Below, piece by piece: positions 25,577-37,198 of a stretch of 64,000 nt of DNA. The first letter of the stretch is position 1; each line of letters opens with the position of its first letter. Origin of the DNA: Chinchilla lanigera (taxonomy: Eukaryota; Chordata; Mammalia; Rodentia; Chinchillidae); assembly GCF_000276665.1 (NCBI RefSeq), contig NW_004955429.1, positions 3,638,184-3,702,183 on the forward strand, in the 5' to 3' direction. The translations under genes were made by a program, and so were the position numbers. The notes beneath the pieces are model-generated. The model had not been told where the DNA came from. It saw only the letters and a program-made list of their open reading frames with translations, and made no database searches.

Positions 25577-25698
25577 GGGGCTGGGAATGTAGCTCAGCGG
25601 CACAGCGCCTGCCTGGCAAGTGCAAGGTCATGAGTTCGATTCCTGGTACCAGAAAAAAGCCAAACAAACAGAAAAACAAACAAATAAACAAAAAGATA
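25577..25698 (+). mobile_element. ID SINE
   Basis: GGGGCTGGGAATGTAGCTCAG (A-box), GCGCCTGCCTGGCAAGTGC, ATGAGTTCGATTCCTGGTAC (B-box) and an A-rich tail with AAACAAACAG units. Confidence 0.95.
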
Positions 25699-27114
25699 GG
25701 GTTTCTTGGATGGTCAGGGGTTGCCAATTTATATAAACTGCGCAAAAATACCTCCCCAAAATTGAACATACATGTTTATCACTAAAATGAATTTGAAGAC
25801 AACTATATAAAGTCTAGATTTTTAACTTTAGCAAGTCTCTTCATGCTAGTCTAATTCGTACCACATAAAAACATCAAAAAAGGAGGGGAGCTGGACTCAT
25901 TCTTTATTTTTCCGGCAAGCATTTCTTAAAATCTTACAGCTGACAGATACTTTGCTCAGGGACAAGGATGTGTTATGAATGCTGCAGCAATGGTGCCGAG
26001 GAGTGTGGAGCTATCAGGTGGGGAGAGGAAAGGGGGATTAGCAGGTGGAAAAGTTCTTTGGCCTTTAGTGATCTTTGAAGAATATATTTAAATGTATTCA
26101 GAAAAACTCAGAGTGCTAGGTCATATAATAAGTAGTATTATAATCCCTATGGTATCATTTTTATCATAGAAATAGATAATTCTCAATAAGTCATGGCAGT
26201 TTACTTCTTTATAGGAATTCTAATCTGATCTAGAAATATTTTGGAACCTCTGCATTTTAAAATTCTTTTTCTTCCAGCTGAATAAAATCATTTCTGAGTA
26301 TTGGTACTTTTGAGCACTTCTCACATTGCCCAAGATCCATCTGCCTTCCACAGCTGTAACATTTGTATCCTATTGGTTTTATACTAAAGCTTACTTCACA
26401 CGTTTTTGTACAAGATTAGTTTTGAAAATTATAAATAGACATAAATGACAATAGCATTCTAAAAGTTATTTTTTTGCCCTTTTTATATTTAAACCATTTC
26501 TTCAATGAAGAAATTGAGGCTCATGGCGGGGAGTTGAGGATTTTTCCAAACTGTTTCCTCTACCTGTTTCTTTCTGAAATACTTGCAGTAGAAAAATCAT
26601 TTATCTGATCCATTTTGATCAGCACTATGCAATAAGCAAAAATAAAATGAACCCATGTTTTAAATTTATAGCCTATGTTTATAGGTAGGGTTCTATTGTA
26701 GTGTAAAAAAAGAGTGATGAGAAATTGTCAGGTCCAGTATAACCTTATGGGAATGCTCCATTCTGATCATTGACTAAATCACCAGTATGCAGTGTGCTAC
26801 TACACTGAAAATATTCTATGATGTTAAAGAGCTTTTATAGAGGGAGTAGGTACACAAATCATCTAAGAAATTTGTGTGAATTCTTCAATAAATGATTTTG
26901 GAAGTAGGGGAGTCACATGTGACAGAAAGGTTGTATAAAGTGAGAGAGGTCACGGGATATGGGGGCACTAAGGCATTGGTTGAGGCATCTGCTAGGATAA
27001 TGTCAGGAAGAAAAGAAGAATGACTGTGGAGATGGGAAGATTTATAGCTAGAAGGCAAGAATTTTAATATTTATCTGATAACTCCTACTTATTCTTCAAG
27101 TAGATGTCATCTAC

Positions 27115-27750
27115 TGTGGAGGGCCACCTGAGTGACTCTCCTTGGAGGAGGAGCAATTGTCTCCATTTTGGCTGAACCCAACCCTATTCCCATGTATTGA
27201 CACGTACAAGGTTGGCTAGGACTTTTCCTTATCCCTTCAATTGGCAAGCTAGGACTTTTCCTTATCCCTTCAATAAGCAATGCAAGCTGATCCAGCTGTG
27301 GTGCTGATGGTAGACTTTGAAGACAGTAAGTGTGTTTTCCCCGGACCCCCCACTGTTCCCTTGTGTGAGCCAGGACAAAGGGAGGTGAAGAGCCAATGCT
27401 CCATGTTGTCCACTGAGACCAAGAGTAGAGGCTATGACTTCCTGGGGCTTTAAAGATTACACATCAGAGCTGAAGCACTGACTCCAAAACATTAGATACT
27501 ATCTCAGTTGTGTTATGCAGATTACTCTTTCTGCATATCCTTCTCTCTGAATATTACAGAGATGATTTTGGACCTCCTACCTAGCCTAGCTCACAGCACT
27601 CACCTACTTCCTGCCATTCTCACAGTCACTCATCCTCAAGCCACTTCCTTCCTCATGAATTAATAAAACTGGGTTTGGCCTCAGGTCGAGGCCTTTGTTT
27701 CAGACTGCCTTCATTGTGGCTGGACTTAGGACCCCTTGGCTCCCCATAAC
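27115..27750 (+). mobile_element. Probable solo LTR of an endogenous retrovirus
   Basis: Starts TGTGGAGGGCCACC, contains TTAATAAAACTGGG near 27660 as a poly(A) signal followed by a GT/T-rich stretch, and ends near CCCCATAA. CTAC stands on both sides (27111-27114 and 27750-27753), a possible 4-bp target duplication. A 27-base block beginning GCTAGGACTTTTCC is duplicated in tandem (27215 and 27248), as often seen in LTR U3 regions. No internal or coding sequence is attached. Confidence 0.6.
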
Positions 27751-28087
27751 TACAAATATGCCTTAGTGTCTTTATTCTCGCCATGGGTTGCACTGGAAGT
27801 GGTAGATTGGAATTAACTCACTAGAAATCCAGTAACTTTTCCATGGGATTACAAATATAAACTTCCTGGGCTGTGATGAGGACCTGAAAGGGCTCTCTAA
27901 AATCCACTAAGAAAAAATCATGGATAGTGTGGAAGCATAAGGAAAAAATAAAACTTGCAATAAGCAGTGTGAAGAACATGCTAGTGGCTCTGATCCAGGG
28001 AACAGCCAGAGCATTGTATGACCATGACACACCTGAGATAAGTGGTCATTGTGTTCCAGTAATTTAATTGGATTACACCTTCAAAGC

Positions 28088-28268
28088 CAGTGGTTCTATG
28101 TGTCACAGTAACAGACTCACTGGAAGTGATTACTAAGTAATGATTACTGGATCTCAGGTCCTGAGAATTTGATTGAGAAAGTCTGAAATGTGGCTCAAAC
28201 CTTTGCATTTCTAGTAAGTTCCTTGGTGACGCTGTGGCTAGGACTGCACTTTGAGAACCACTACTTAA
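28088..28268. mobile_element. MER5-like hAT DNA transposon
   Basis: CAGTGGTTCT at the left and AGAACCACTA at the right are near-perfect terminal inverted repeats of the hAT-Charlie MER5 group; the interior has 'ggatctcaggtcctgagaat' and 'ctttgcatttctagtaagtt' typical of it. Confidence 0.7.
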
Positions 28269-29640
28269 AAATGTTCTCCAATCTAATAATGCCATCTCAC
28301 AAACCCTTGATTTGCTATATTTTCCTTTTTAAATAACACATTCTGAAGCAATCAAGATTGAATTTACTGATTCCTTGTATTAATCTGCCAGTTCTCTAAA
28401 CTCCTCATAAATGTTTTCAATAAACTTAACCACTCTGAAACATTTATAGTGTATTCCAACATAATGCATTCCAACTCTTTTAAACTTAGATATTTCCTTC
28501 ATGTTTCACACAATTCCCACCCACCTCCATCTGTCACTATTCCTATCAAATGGAATGTTCTCTACACCTCTTTAACAACCTAAATATTACCCATGACTCA
28601 AAGAACTTCTCTATAAAGATTGCTGAGTTGTGGTTCAAACTCTTCTCCTCCTTTAGTGATCTATTATTGCACCAAGAGTCCTTGCCACCCAATTTTGCTT
28701 TTTAACAATTTCTAACAACTACCATTTATCTATATTAATCAATAGTAGACTCTCTACTGAGAGGATTAGACCTTTATACATTTTATATCTCCCCAAAAGT
28801 ATTCAATGCAGCACTAGAGAAATTATAGGTACTTAGTAGGTCCTCTTTATTGTATATAATTCTTAAGATTCTAATATACTTTATGTAGGATGAATTTCAG
28901 GTTATTGTCAATTATATTATATAGAAATATATGAACACTTCAAGATCCAAATAAATTTTAAAAAGATTTTGAATACATCATAAAGACAATGTGTAAAGGA
29001 TTGCAAAACAATGCTAGGTGAACAGGCCATATTATTTGCTTGTTTGTGTTATCAAATATTTTTAGTATTTTCTTTGTAACACAGAAAGGAAATCTGGTGG
29101 GCTTTCCTTGATAGTTATAAAAGGAAATGACATTTCCTAGCTAAACATTCACTGAAAAGCACAAAATAAAGTATTAGTGATTTCTACTGTGTAGAAATTT
29201 TACATGTATGCAAGTGTTTAATTTTCATATCCAGACCAAAGTCAATATCAGAACTGTTTTCAAAAATAAACTTTATACACTCTCATTGAAACTATTCCTT
29301 TTACATACCCATCTTACCTCATTATTATATATGTTATGCCTATAAGAGTCCTAAAATATCTTACCCAGAAAAATATTCTGTATTTGGAATTATTAAAGAA
29401 TAAATATACATTTTATCAGCTTCTAGGAAAAGACAAGACATGCATATTCAACCAATAATTGCCAAATATGGAGGGGACATAAAATGGGAATTAAACCATC
29501 TTTTTATTTTTTATACCAGTCCCACAAAATTAAAGTTTGTCCTGTGGTTTTCTGAGGAAGAACAAGGAAATAATAAAGGGCTCTTTCATCCTTTGCTTTT
29601 GTGTCTTTACAGATTTAGTTTAAAATAGCCTATTGTTAGA

Positions 29641-29815
29641 AGCTGGGAATGGTGGTACACCGCTGTAATCCCTGCACTTGGGAGGCTGAAGTAGGAGGAC
29701 TGCCGTGAGTTCAAGGCCAGCTGGGCTACACAGTGAGTTCAAGGCCAGCCTGAACTACATAGTGAGACCTTGTCTCAAAACAAACAAACAAAAAGAAAAG
29801 AAATTAAAAAAGAAA
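29641..29815 (+). mobile_element. B1 SINE
   Basis: AGCTGGGAATGGTGGTACAC, GCACTTGGGAGGCTGAAG, then GTGAGTTCAAGGCCAGC twice (the internal duplication of B1), GAGACCTTGTCTCAAAACAA and an A-rich tail. AGCCTATTGTTAG before and AGCCTGTTAG after are the probable target duplication. Confidence 0.9.
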
Positions 29816-30314
29816 AAGAAAGCCTGTTAGTAATAGAAAAAATTCCTACGGGTTTCCTTTCTTTATTTTTCAAAGAGTGGGTATAAGAAAAGTAATCTAT
29901 GTTTTTAGTCCACGTCATGGTATTCTTCTATGTTCTCAAGTTTCTACTACCTCTAAGTAGTAGGGATTACTCTTTACTGGGCCTCCAGACAATTACTGAT
30001 AAATTTCTTCAGTGATAAGTCTACGAAAGAAACATTAATCAGAGATTTGTTAGAGGCAATATCTTCACAAAGAATGCACTGTACACAGAATCTGATATAA
30101 TGGGACCAAAAATATGGAAAAATACTGACAGTTTTTTTTGCTTCCCAACTAAGCATATAAATCAAGGTAGTAACTCCTGCTAATCAAATGGAGACAAATT
30201 GACAAGATAGAAACAAGAAATTTGTGTACAGAAGTAGCCATTGTTCAAAGCATTACTTTATTTTACTTTACAATTTTTCAACAAAGCTACATACCTATGA
30301 AAAGGAATGGAATC

Positions 30315-30421
30315 GGGGCTGGGGATTTAGCTCAGCGGCAAAAGCACCTGCTTGGCAAGTGCAAGGTCTTGAGTTCGGTTCCCGGTACCAGAGAAAAACA
30401 AAACAAAACAAACAAACAAAC

Positions 30422-30450
<29 letters not shown>
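30315..30450 (+). mobile_element. Young ID SINE with 15-bp target duplication
   Basis: GGGGCTGGGGATTTAGCTCAG, GAGTTCGGTTCCCGGTACC and a long A-rich tail. AAAAGGAATGGAATC is perfectly repeated at 30300-30314 and 30447-30461, showing recent retroposition. Confidence 0.97.
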
Positions 30451-30452
<2 letters not shown>

Positions 30453-30570
30453 AATGGAATCTTTCAGATGCCATTATGGCATCCTTCCACATGCCAATAT
30501 GGTCATAATTGTTTTTCCAGAGTCATATTATGTTAAATTTCTTTAGGCTTTGTGAAAGGATTTGCTAATC

Positions 30571-30733
30571 TTTGTTTTGTTTTGTTTTGTTTTTTTGAGG
30601 CAAGTTTTTACTATGTAGTTCAAGCTGGCCTTGAACTCACTTTGTAGCCCAGACTGGCTTTGAACTCATAGTGATCCCCCTGTCTCAGTCTCCCAAGTGC
30701 TGGGATTGTAGGCATGTGTCACCATGCCTGGTT
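30571..30733 (-). mobile_element. B1 SINE (minus orientation)
   Basis: Reverse complement of B1: TTTTGTTTT tail, GCTGGCCTTGAACTCACTTT, CAGTCTCCCAAGTGCTGGG, CATGTGTCACCATGCCTGG. TGCTAATC flanks both ends (30563 and 30735). It lies about 90 bp past the donor of the TM4 exon. Confidence 0.9.
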
Positions 30734-30822
30734 ATGCTAATCCATTTAAAAGTCCCAGTTTTAATACTGAAATACTGAAACAGGACAAGACAATCACATA
30801 AAACAAGTGACTGACTACATAC

Positions 30823-31061
30823 CAACTGCTGCCATGTAATCCCAGCGGTCAATGAGGCACATATTAAAGATGAGGTGATCAGATGTTTGCCCCTGGCCAA
30901 TAAGTGAAATTTCCCTCTCCAAATTCTGGCACACAGATGAAGTCCAGCCAATGAGAAACCAAAACACTACCAGGAGTATGACTGCTAGCATCCTCATGAC
31001 CCGGCCACCAGTCATGTATGGAATTCGTTGTGCTGTTCGGGAAAGAAACACCTTCAAAACC
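30823..31061 (-). CDS. GPR158: GPR158 internal coding exon: ICL2, TM4, ECL2, start of TM5
   Basis: This 239-bp exon begins with G, completing the arginine codon split across the intron, then encodes 79 residues and ends with the G of an alanine codon. It reads VLKVFLSRTAQRIPYMTGG (intracellular loop 2), a basic RVMRM turn, the hydrophobic TM4 segment LAVILLVVFWFLIGW, and a long ECL2 with two cysteines (SSVCQNLE and FNMCLIDRW). It ends DYMAAV, entering TM5. Class C receptors link an ECL2 cysteine to TM3; which of the two does so here cannot be told from sequence. Acceptor TTTCCAG|G, donor GTTG|GTATGT. The gene-sense upstream intron carries a head-to-head LTR pair whose nearer copy ends about 870 bp away, and the downstream intron a B1 about 90 bp from the donor. 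Relative to human as I recall it, a few ECL2 residues differ (LERE for LEKQ). Confidence 0.97.
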
Positions 31062-31926
31062 CTGGAAACACAGAAGATCAAAATGTAAAGGCAAACCTAA
31101 CACTCAGAAAGTAAAACTTTAAAATATTTTATTTTTCTAGGTAAAATTTAAATCCACCAGAACTCACTCTTGTAGAATTTTACAGCAAAACCTGAACACT
31201 ATTTTCGTGTATATAATTTCATTTTAGTTACTTTCCAGTAGCAAACCAAATACCCTGTATAATAGTCAAATTGGTGAAGAGATTCATATGTAATGTCATA
31301 CTTTGAAGCATGTTTTAATATTTCAGGGAAAATTCTCAGGAATTTAGAAAGATCTGCAGGCAAACATTGCTCACATCAATAGGGTTTCAGGGCTTAAAAA
31401 TTATTTCAAAAGTAAATAGCCAGGTTTGTAATTCTATATTAGGTGAAAATCTTCCTTACACTAGTTGTATTTATCATAGAAAGCTTTTGAATGTGTTTTC
31501 TGGACATCATTTCAAGTGATATCCCTTCATAAGCATCTTATCCCATTATCAAAAACAATACTAAATATAAAAACAAGAGAGAGATTTAAATACAGTGTTA
31601 GCTGAATGAAGTCATTGAAATAAGGTAAAAGATTTGGGATAACCTATAAAATATGGTCTTTTAAAAATTTGTAATTGTAATTTGTATATATGACTCAATA
31701 AGCCAGGTTGAGAACTACTGGATTAAATGATATCTATGAAATATTACATCTCTGAACACCATGGTATGATAAAACCCAGACCTTACCACAGGAATACTCC
31801 AATCACCCATTCTTCAATTTAATTTCTAGAAAATTCTCAGCTGATTTTACTCTCCCATCCCCACTGCAATATTTTGTCACAAAACTGATTTACTCTAAAC
31901 CATCATTAGTGTTTCATGATACTACC

Positions 31927-32384
31927 GTCACCGGGTTCTAGGGTTCTTGGGGGTGTTCTTTCAAGAGTAGTTTTCCATGTTGTTCTTATCTTGAACAAAG
32001 AATTGGACAAAACAAGTGCAAAAGGTAGCAAGATTTTACATTTATTAAAAACAGGAAAAGAAACACGTTTTACAGATGATTTGGTGCCGAATGAAAGTAG
32101 GAAAAGAAGTACAAGCTATAGCGTGAGAGCAAACTACTGTGAAACAGAGAACACAGTAGCCTCAAGCTCAATGGCAACTGTCTTTGTAGCTCCAACTCCT
32201 AAGGCTGACAGGTCTAGGCCATCCTACTGACAGCTTGCTGGAGTCTTGGGGAAAAGAACTGGAGATAGCACTCTCTGATTGGCTCCATTTGCCAGGGTTG
32301 GGAAGTATTCTGCAAATGTGTCCTGGGAGTTTGTAATTAACAGATCACCCCCACTTCCCCAGCCAGTTTTCCATGCCCTAATCA
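31927..32384 (-). mobile_element. LTR, minus orientation (partner of 32834-33279)
   Basis: Read on the minus strand it starts TGATTAGGGCATGG, contains ATGGAGCCAATCAGAGAG (CCAAT-type), CCTAGACCTGTCAGCCTTAG, an AATAAA at 32041-32046 and TTGTTTTGTCCAATTCTTTG, and ends near CTAGAACCCGGTGAC. It aligns over its whole length with the reverse-oriented copy. It is in the sense direction of GPR158, so its AATAAA could act on the pre-mRNA. Confidence 0.7.
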
Positions 32385-32653
32385 CCTAGAATATGTAGAA
32401 TGTCTTACTTGGGTTTTATTGTAGAGGACTGCTCATTAGTCAGGAAGCTCCTTTTCATATTACTGCATGAGCATCGATTGACTATGGCAAACTATGAATA
32501 TAGCAGTACAAATTTCTAACGGTACTAATTTTTGCTTTGATCACTAAAATATGCCCCAAACCAGATTCAATCCAGGCTATACTTCTGGGTGAAATCAGGT
32601 AACTGGTATTGCCTCCTCATACAGTAGACCTGCTCCCATTGCACTGACTGCAA

Positions 32654-32692
32654 ACCATGGTATGTATGTGTGCATGTATGTATGTATGTATT
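32654..32692. repeat. (GTAT)n microsatellite
   Basis: GTATGTATGTGTGCATGTAT and further GTAT units, just before a B1 in reverse orientation. Confidence 0.85.
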
Positions 32693-32696
32693 TGTT

Positions 32697-32822
32697 ACTG
32701 TTCTCTTCTAAGATGGGGTCTTGACATGTATTTCAGGCTGGTCTTGAAGTCACTATGTAGCCTAGACTGGTCTTCAACTTGTGGTGATCTCCAGCACCAG
32801 CATTACAGGCATGCACCAGCTC
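32697..32822 (-). mobile_element. Old B1 SINE (minus orientation)
   Basis: GATGGGGTCTTGACATGTAT, CAGGCTGGTCTTGAAGTCAC, TAGCCTAGACTGGTCTTCAA and CATTACAGGCATGCACCAG match the reverse complement of B1 with many changes. It lies between the two inverted LTRs. Confidence 0.75.
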
Positions 32823-32833
32823 TAATGAGACAG

Positions 32834-33279
32834 AAGATTAGGACATGGCAAACTTGCTGGAGAACTGGGTGTGATCTATTAATTACAAAGTTCTTAGACA
32901 CATGTATAACATTGTTCCCAAAGCCCTGCACATGGAGCCAATCAGAGTGCTGTCTCCAATCCTCCCCAGAACCTGAGGAAATTGTTGATAAGACAGCCTA
33001 GACCTGTCAGCCTGAGGAGTGGGAGATTAAAAAAGGCAGGCACCACTGAGCTCGTGATTGGAGTGTTCTCTCCTTCACATTCATCTGCCCCCATTCTGTA
33101 GAGTGTACTCCTTTTCCTATTTTTACTGGGCCCAAACTCACTTTGTAGAACATATTTCTTCTACTTTGGGTAAGTATAAAATCTTTTTACCTTTTGCTCT
33201 TGTTTTGTCCAATTCTTTCTTCAAGACAAGAAGAACCTAGAAAACTACCTCTGGAAAGAGACCCCAGAACCTGGTAACA
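32834..33279 (+). mobile_element. LTR, plus orientation (partner of 31927-32384)
   Basis: Starts near GATTAGGACATGGC, contains TGGAGCCAATCAGAGTGC, CCTAGACCTGTCAGCCTGAG and TGTTTTGTCCAATTCTTTC, and ends CCAGAACCTGGTAACA. Colinear with the minus copy across about 450 bp; its poly(A) signal region is degraded to GTAAGTATAAAATC. Confidence 0.7.
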
Positions 33280-36200
33280 TTATGAGAGGACACATAGTCA
33301 ATCTCCATAAAGCAAAATGAGTACATTTTTATTCCTCCTTTTTCTTATCATTCCAATAATTTTAGTCATATGAATTCTTTATAAAAATCACTGTAGGTCC
33401 TGAAGTGAAACAAATATACCTACCTGAAATAGACCAGAGATAATATGCTACTTTTCCTCTCTATATAAACCTTTGTTAGCTCTCTTTGAATTAATGCGAT
33501 ACATCCAGCAAAGAGAATTGTTTTTGCACCCAATTCTTATTTACTACTCCCTGCAAGTATCTTTAACCCCACTGTCATTCAGTTAATACAGGGGGTTAAA
33601 TGTAATCATGAATGAAATGATTATCCTCAAGTTTTCAGTGAATGATGTAAAAAATTATTATTAATACCAAATAAGGATATAATGATCACCTAATTACTTT
33701 CTATTTGACAACTTCACCAGATTTACAGGCAGTCTCTACTCTTTGTGTAAAACATATTAGGAGGTGCTCAAGCTTTGTTGAGCATTAACACTTGCAGCTA
33801 GTGGGCTGCAATACTCACTAGTATGCCTCAAGTATTTCTGGTCCAATCAGTTTAGATGCTACTTGCTATAAATCAGTTGTATTTACCCTTAAATTATGCC
33901 AATCATTAACATATTGTATAATTTATACGATTTAAACAAGTATGCTTATTTTTATAAAAATCCACTGGAGTCTTTTGGAAATACTGTAAGACATTAAAAT
34001 ATGATGTTGACTTAGGGGAAAGTGAAGCATCTTCAACATACATGGGTAATCAATAAGTTTATGATATCTACAAGTTCTACATTCAGATTACTTCAAAAAA
34101 TATCTTTAGTGACTTTTATTTAAATAACCAACTTTGTGAACAAAATATTTCTTCTGGATATAACGAAGTAGATACTGCATTTTTGGGATTTATTCTAGCA
34201 AGAGAACAATAAACTCTAAATATCAAGCCCATAGTCAAAGAGGTAAGTTTATTTTTAAATGACTGGTAAATAATTATTTCTGAGAGGCAGTTTACAGTAT
34301 CTATATAACTTTTTAATGCTTTTATGCTTTAAATAACTTTATTAATGAATGGACCAATTCTTAATCCCAATTATTCTGCATAAGAAATCTTTTGCTGTAA
34401 TTAGATAAAGAACCTCAAACAACTCTTTAAAATGACAGAAATTTCTTAGAAAATTAATATTTTTGCCACAAGTTCTAAGTATTTTTTGTAGAAGAAACTT
34501 CCAGTTTCTATGTATACATTACTGTTCCTAGTTGTACCTGGGTGAATTCTAAATTGGGAATTACTAGGTTCTCAAAAAAGAACACCTGACTCATTTTTCA
34601 TTTTTTGTATTTTGTCTTGGGCAGAAAAGGAAAATTGTTCCAAATTGCAGTTTTACTCTTACCTGGAATATCTGAAATATGATGATAATGAATAAGCAGT
34701 AACAACTCTGTGTTAGGCACCATGCTAAGTAGTGTAGGAGGCATAAAATATGATTCTTTTCTTGTAGACATTTACAATTTAACTCAAAATAAGTTTGAAA
34801 TTGGTACCATATGAAGCAGCACTTATTATGTGTTATACTTAGCTAGTAAGTTCACTAACCTAATAAAATATAATATAATCTTTTATCTTAATCATGAGGA
34901 ATATCAACATGTAGAAATGGAGGAAAGTAATGAAAATATGAGGAAGTATTGTAGCTAAAGAGAATCACATACAGTACAAAGCAGAGAAATGTAAGCTGTC
35001 TTCTGGAATAGTGGGTGCAAGTAGTTGGCAGGAGAAGTTTGGTCACCAACATCTAGAAACTCGTGAGTTACTGCAAGGAATTTTTGTCATGTTGAGAGCC
35101 ACAGCTTGGAGAACAGCAGTTATCCTTGTTTTCTTTCCATGGCCAAGATATAGAAAATTATTTATTTTCTCAAACTTGAATATTTTCTCAATCCTCATTG
35201 AAACTCTGAACCTCCAAGAAGCTAGCAGAAGATTCATTAAATAACTCTCCTTTAAAATACTTCTTAACCAGATGAATTTTTGATTACAGAAGAAAGCTAT
35301 ATATGTGTTTGGTGATCTTTTAATCAAGAAACCCACTCCTAAATTATCAAAAATGTTCCTGTTTTCCAAGTGATACTTTGGGTATTTATTATCCATCCTG
35401 AAAGGTCAAGATTGCCATAAATCTCATAATTTCATTTCTAGAAAGTAAAACCCACATGAGTCTCCCATTATTGATTTCACTAGCTTTGAAATAATAGGAA
35501 ACATAATAAAACTCTGCAATTAAATAAAAGCATTTAGAATGTTGGTTTTGTAAAATGGAATAAGATGCATTCTTTCTGGCACTACCTTAAACAAAGTGAG
35601 AAAATTCTGTGATACCTTTACAAAATGAGCTCTTGTTACTTTATATGACTATACATACAGAAACCAAATCCTAAAAAAGAATAACTAAACATGATTTGTA
35701 TGAAATAAATCTGTAGAAAGAATGCAGTCATTAAATTTCTCATGCAGATATTTCCCTGTTTTTTCAGAGGTAAATCATCAGGTAACCATCTGTTTTAAAA
35801 TCTTTCTATTTCTAAATCACAGCATCAGTATGTATGAGAAGATTGCTAGAAAGTTCCAGAATTTAATGTGAGAAGGGATGTTTAAAGGATAATTTCAGTC
35901 ATTGTTACTAATAATATATAACTACATGGAGATTATGCTAAAATGATGAAATAAAAGGGCAATTCAGGAATTATCTGTCACTATGTTTTTCTACTTTCTC
36001 ATTTTCCCCATTTCTGTTTTAAACTCCTATGACTTTACTGCAAAGACTTTTACTTAGGTTGTCAAATGCCCTCTTCTAATATCTGATAGCAAACAAGTTT
36101 ATTTTATTTGATCTCTCTCCTTTTGTTGGCCTGGTTGGTTGAGGTGCATGGCTCCCACATTGCTTCACATTACTCTGATTTTCTTCCTATCTTTCTTTCA

Positions 36201-36619
36201 GCTCATTTTCAGTTGCTATTGTAGATTTGTCTTCCTTAGTCTTCTCTTTAAATGGAAGTATTTCTCAAGGGTCTTGTAAATGTTACCATTTCCATTCTCA
36301 CTGGACATATCACAACCAAGAAATTCCACACATTCCCTGTTGCAGCTGCCATCTACATGCTGGAGTTTCAAATCTATGTCTTCAGCTCAAATCACTCTCC
36401 TCAGCCCAAGAGAACACTGCTGAACCCAAGACATGTATATGAAATAGCCTATTGGACATGAAAAGAACCCTCCCTTTACTTTGCCTAACCACACAAAGCA
36501 TAAATATAGGGATGAACTTTGATTTTTTTGCTCATCCACATTCCAGCAATCAAATGAATCATTGAGAATTTAATTTCTATGTTTTAAATATCTTTCAAAT
36601 TTTCCTATTTCTCCATACT

Positions 36620-37030
36620 CACTGCTACTGTATATCCCCTGGCCAACAATTTGTTCCTTGAGTAGCTTTCTAATTAATCTCCTTACTGGTCTTGCCTACC
36701 TTTAATCCATTCTGTGCAAGGCAACCACATTATCTTTCTCTGTCATGTTTCTTGCCATGTTGCTTCCTGTTTATAATCCTTCCATGGCTCTTCAAATCCT
36801 AGCTCCTGTACCCCATGGCAAAAGCCTCTAAATATTTGTTCCTCTTTGCCTCTGTAGCATCATCCCTCACCACTTTCTCTAGAGTCCTGCAGGTTCCTCC
36901 AGACTATGCAAGTATCATCTATTCTAGCCTTTGTCTCCATCTATCCCACTGCCTACTCTCCAGCCCACACCAATACAAACACTAAATTCAGCTAAATCCT
37001 AGATAGTCCTTCATGTCTCAGTTTGGATGT
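36620..37030 (+). repeat. L2-like 3' fragment
   Basis: 'tctaattaatctccttactg', 'cctgtttataatccttccat', 'ggctcttcaaatcctagctc' and 'tctagagtcctgcaggttcc' follow the L2 3' region. Diverged; ends approximate. Confidence 0.45.
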
Positions 37031-37043
37031 CACTTGATCTAGG

Positions 37044-37198
37044 TCAGTAGTTTCTGAGCCAGTAACATCAATGTCACCTGATTCTTAATGCCTATCCAGA
37101 CTAACTGGGTCAGAAACTATAAAGAGTATACCCTACAGTCTATTTTAACAAACCTCCAAGTAATTCTGATGAAGTGTAAAGTTTGAGAACTGCTACGC
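37044..37198. mobile_element. MER5-like hAT DNA transposon
   Basis: GTCAGTAGTTTCTGAGCC at the left and AAAGTTTGAGAACTGCT at the right with 'gattcttaatgcctatccag' and 'ctccaagtaattctgatgaa' inside match MER5. Confidence 0.7.

Larger units (their letters stand above)
16506..30822 (-). other. GPR158 intron between the TM4 and TM5 exons
   Basis: 14.3 kb, canonical GT/AG ends. It contains ID SINEs (16697, 25577, 30315), a MIR (17221), a 100-base gap, a MaLR-like LTR (about 23050), a solo LTR (27115), a MER5-like element (28088) and B1 SINEs (29641, 30571). Segments 17.5-23.0 kb and 23.4-25.5 kb are AT-rich with only weak traces of old repeats (a possible MIR tail near 20905-21010; LTR-like sequence near 19280-19637). 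No gene seen. Confidence 0.85.

Noticed and set aside
30315..30390. tRNA gene-like A-box and B-box
   Set aside because: These belong to an ID SINE with poly-A tail and target duplication; no acceptor stem or cloverleaf is expected to be intact. The same holds for the other ID copies.
35043..35396. 117-codon minus-strand open frame and its plus-strand overlap
   Set aside because: No family resemblance, unsupported by splice sites, AT-rich intron.
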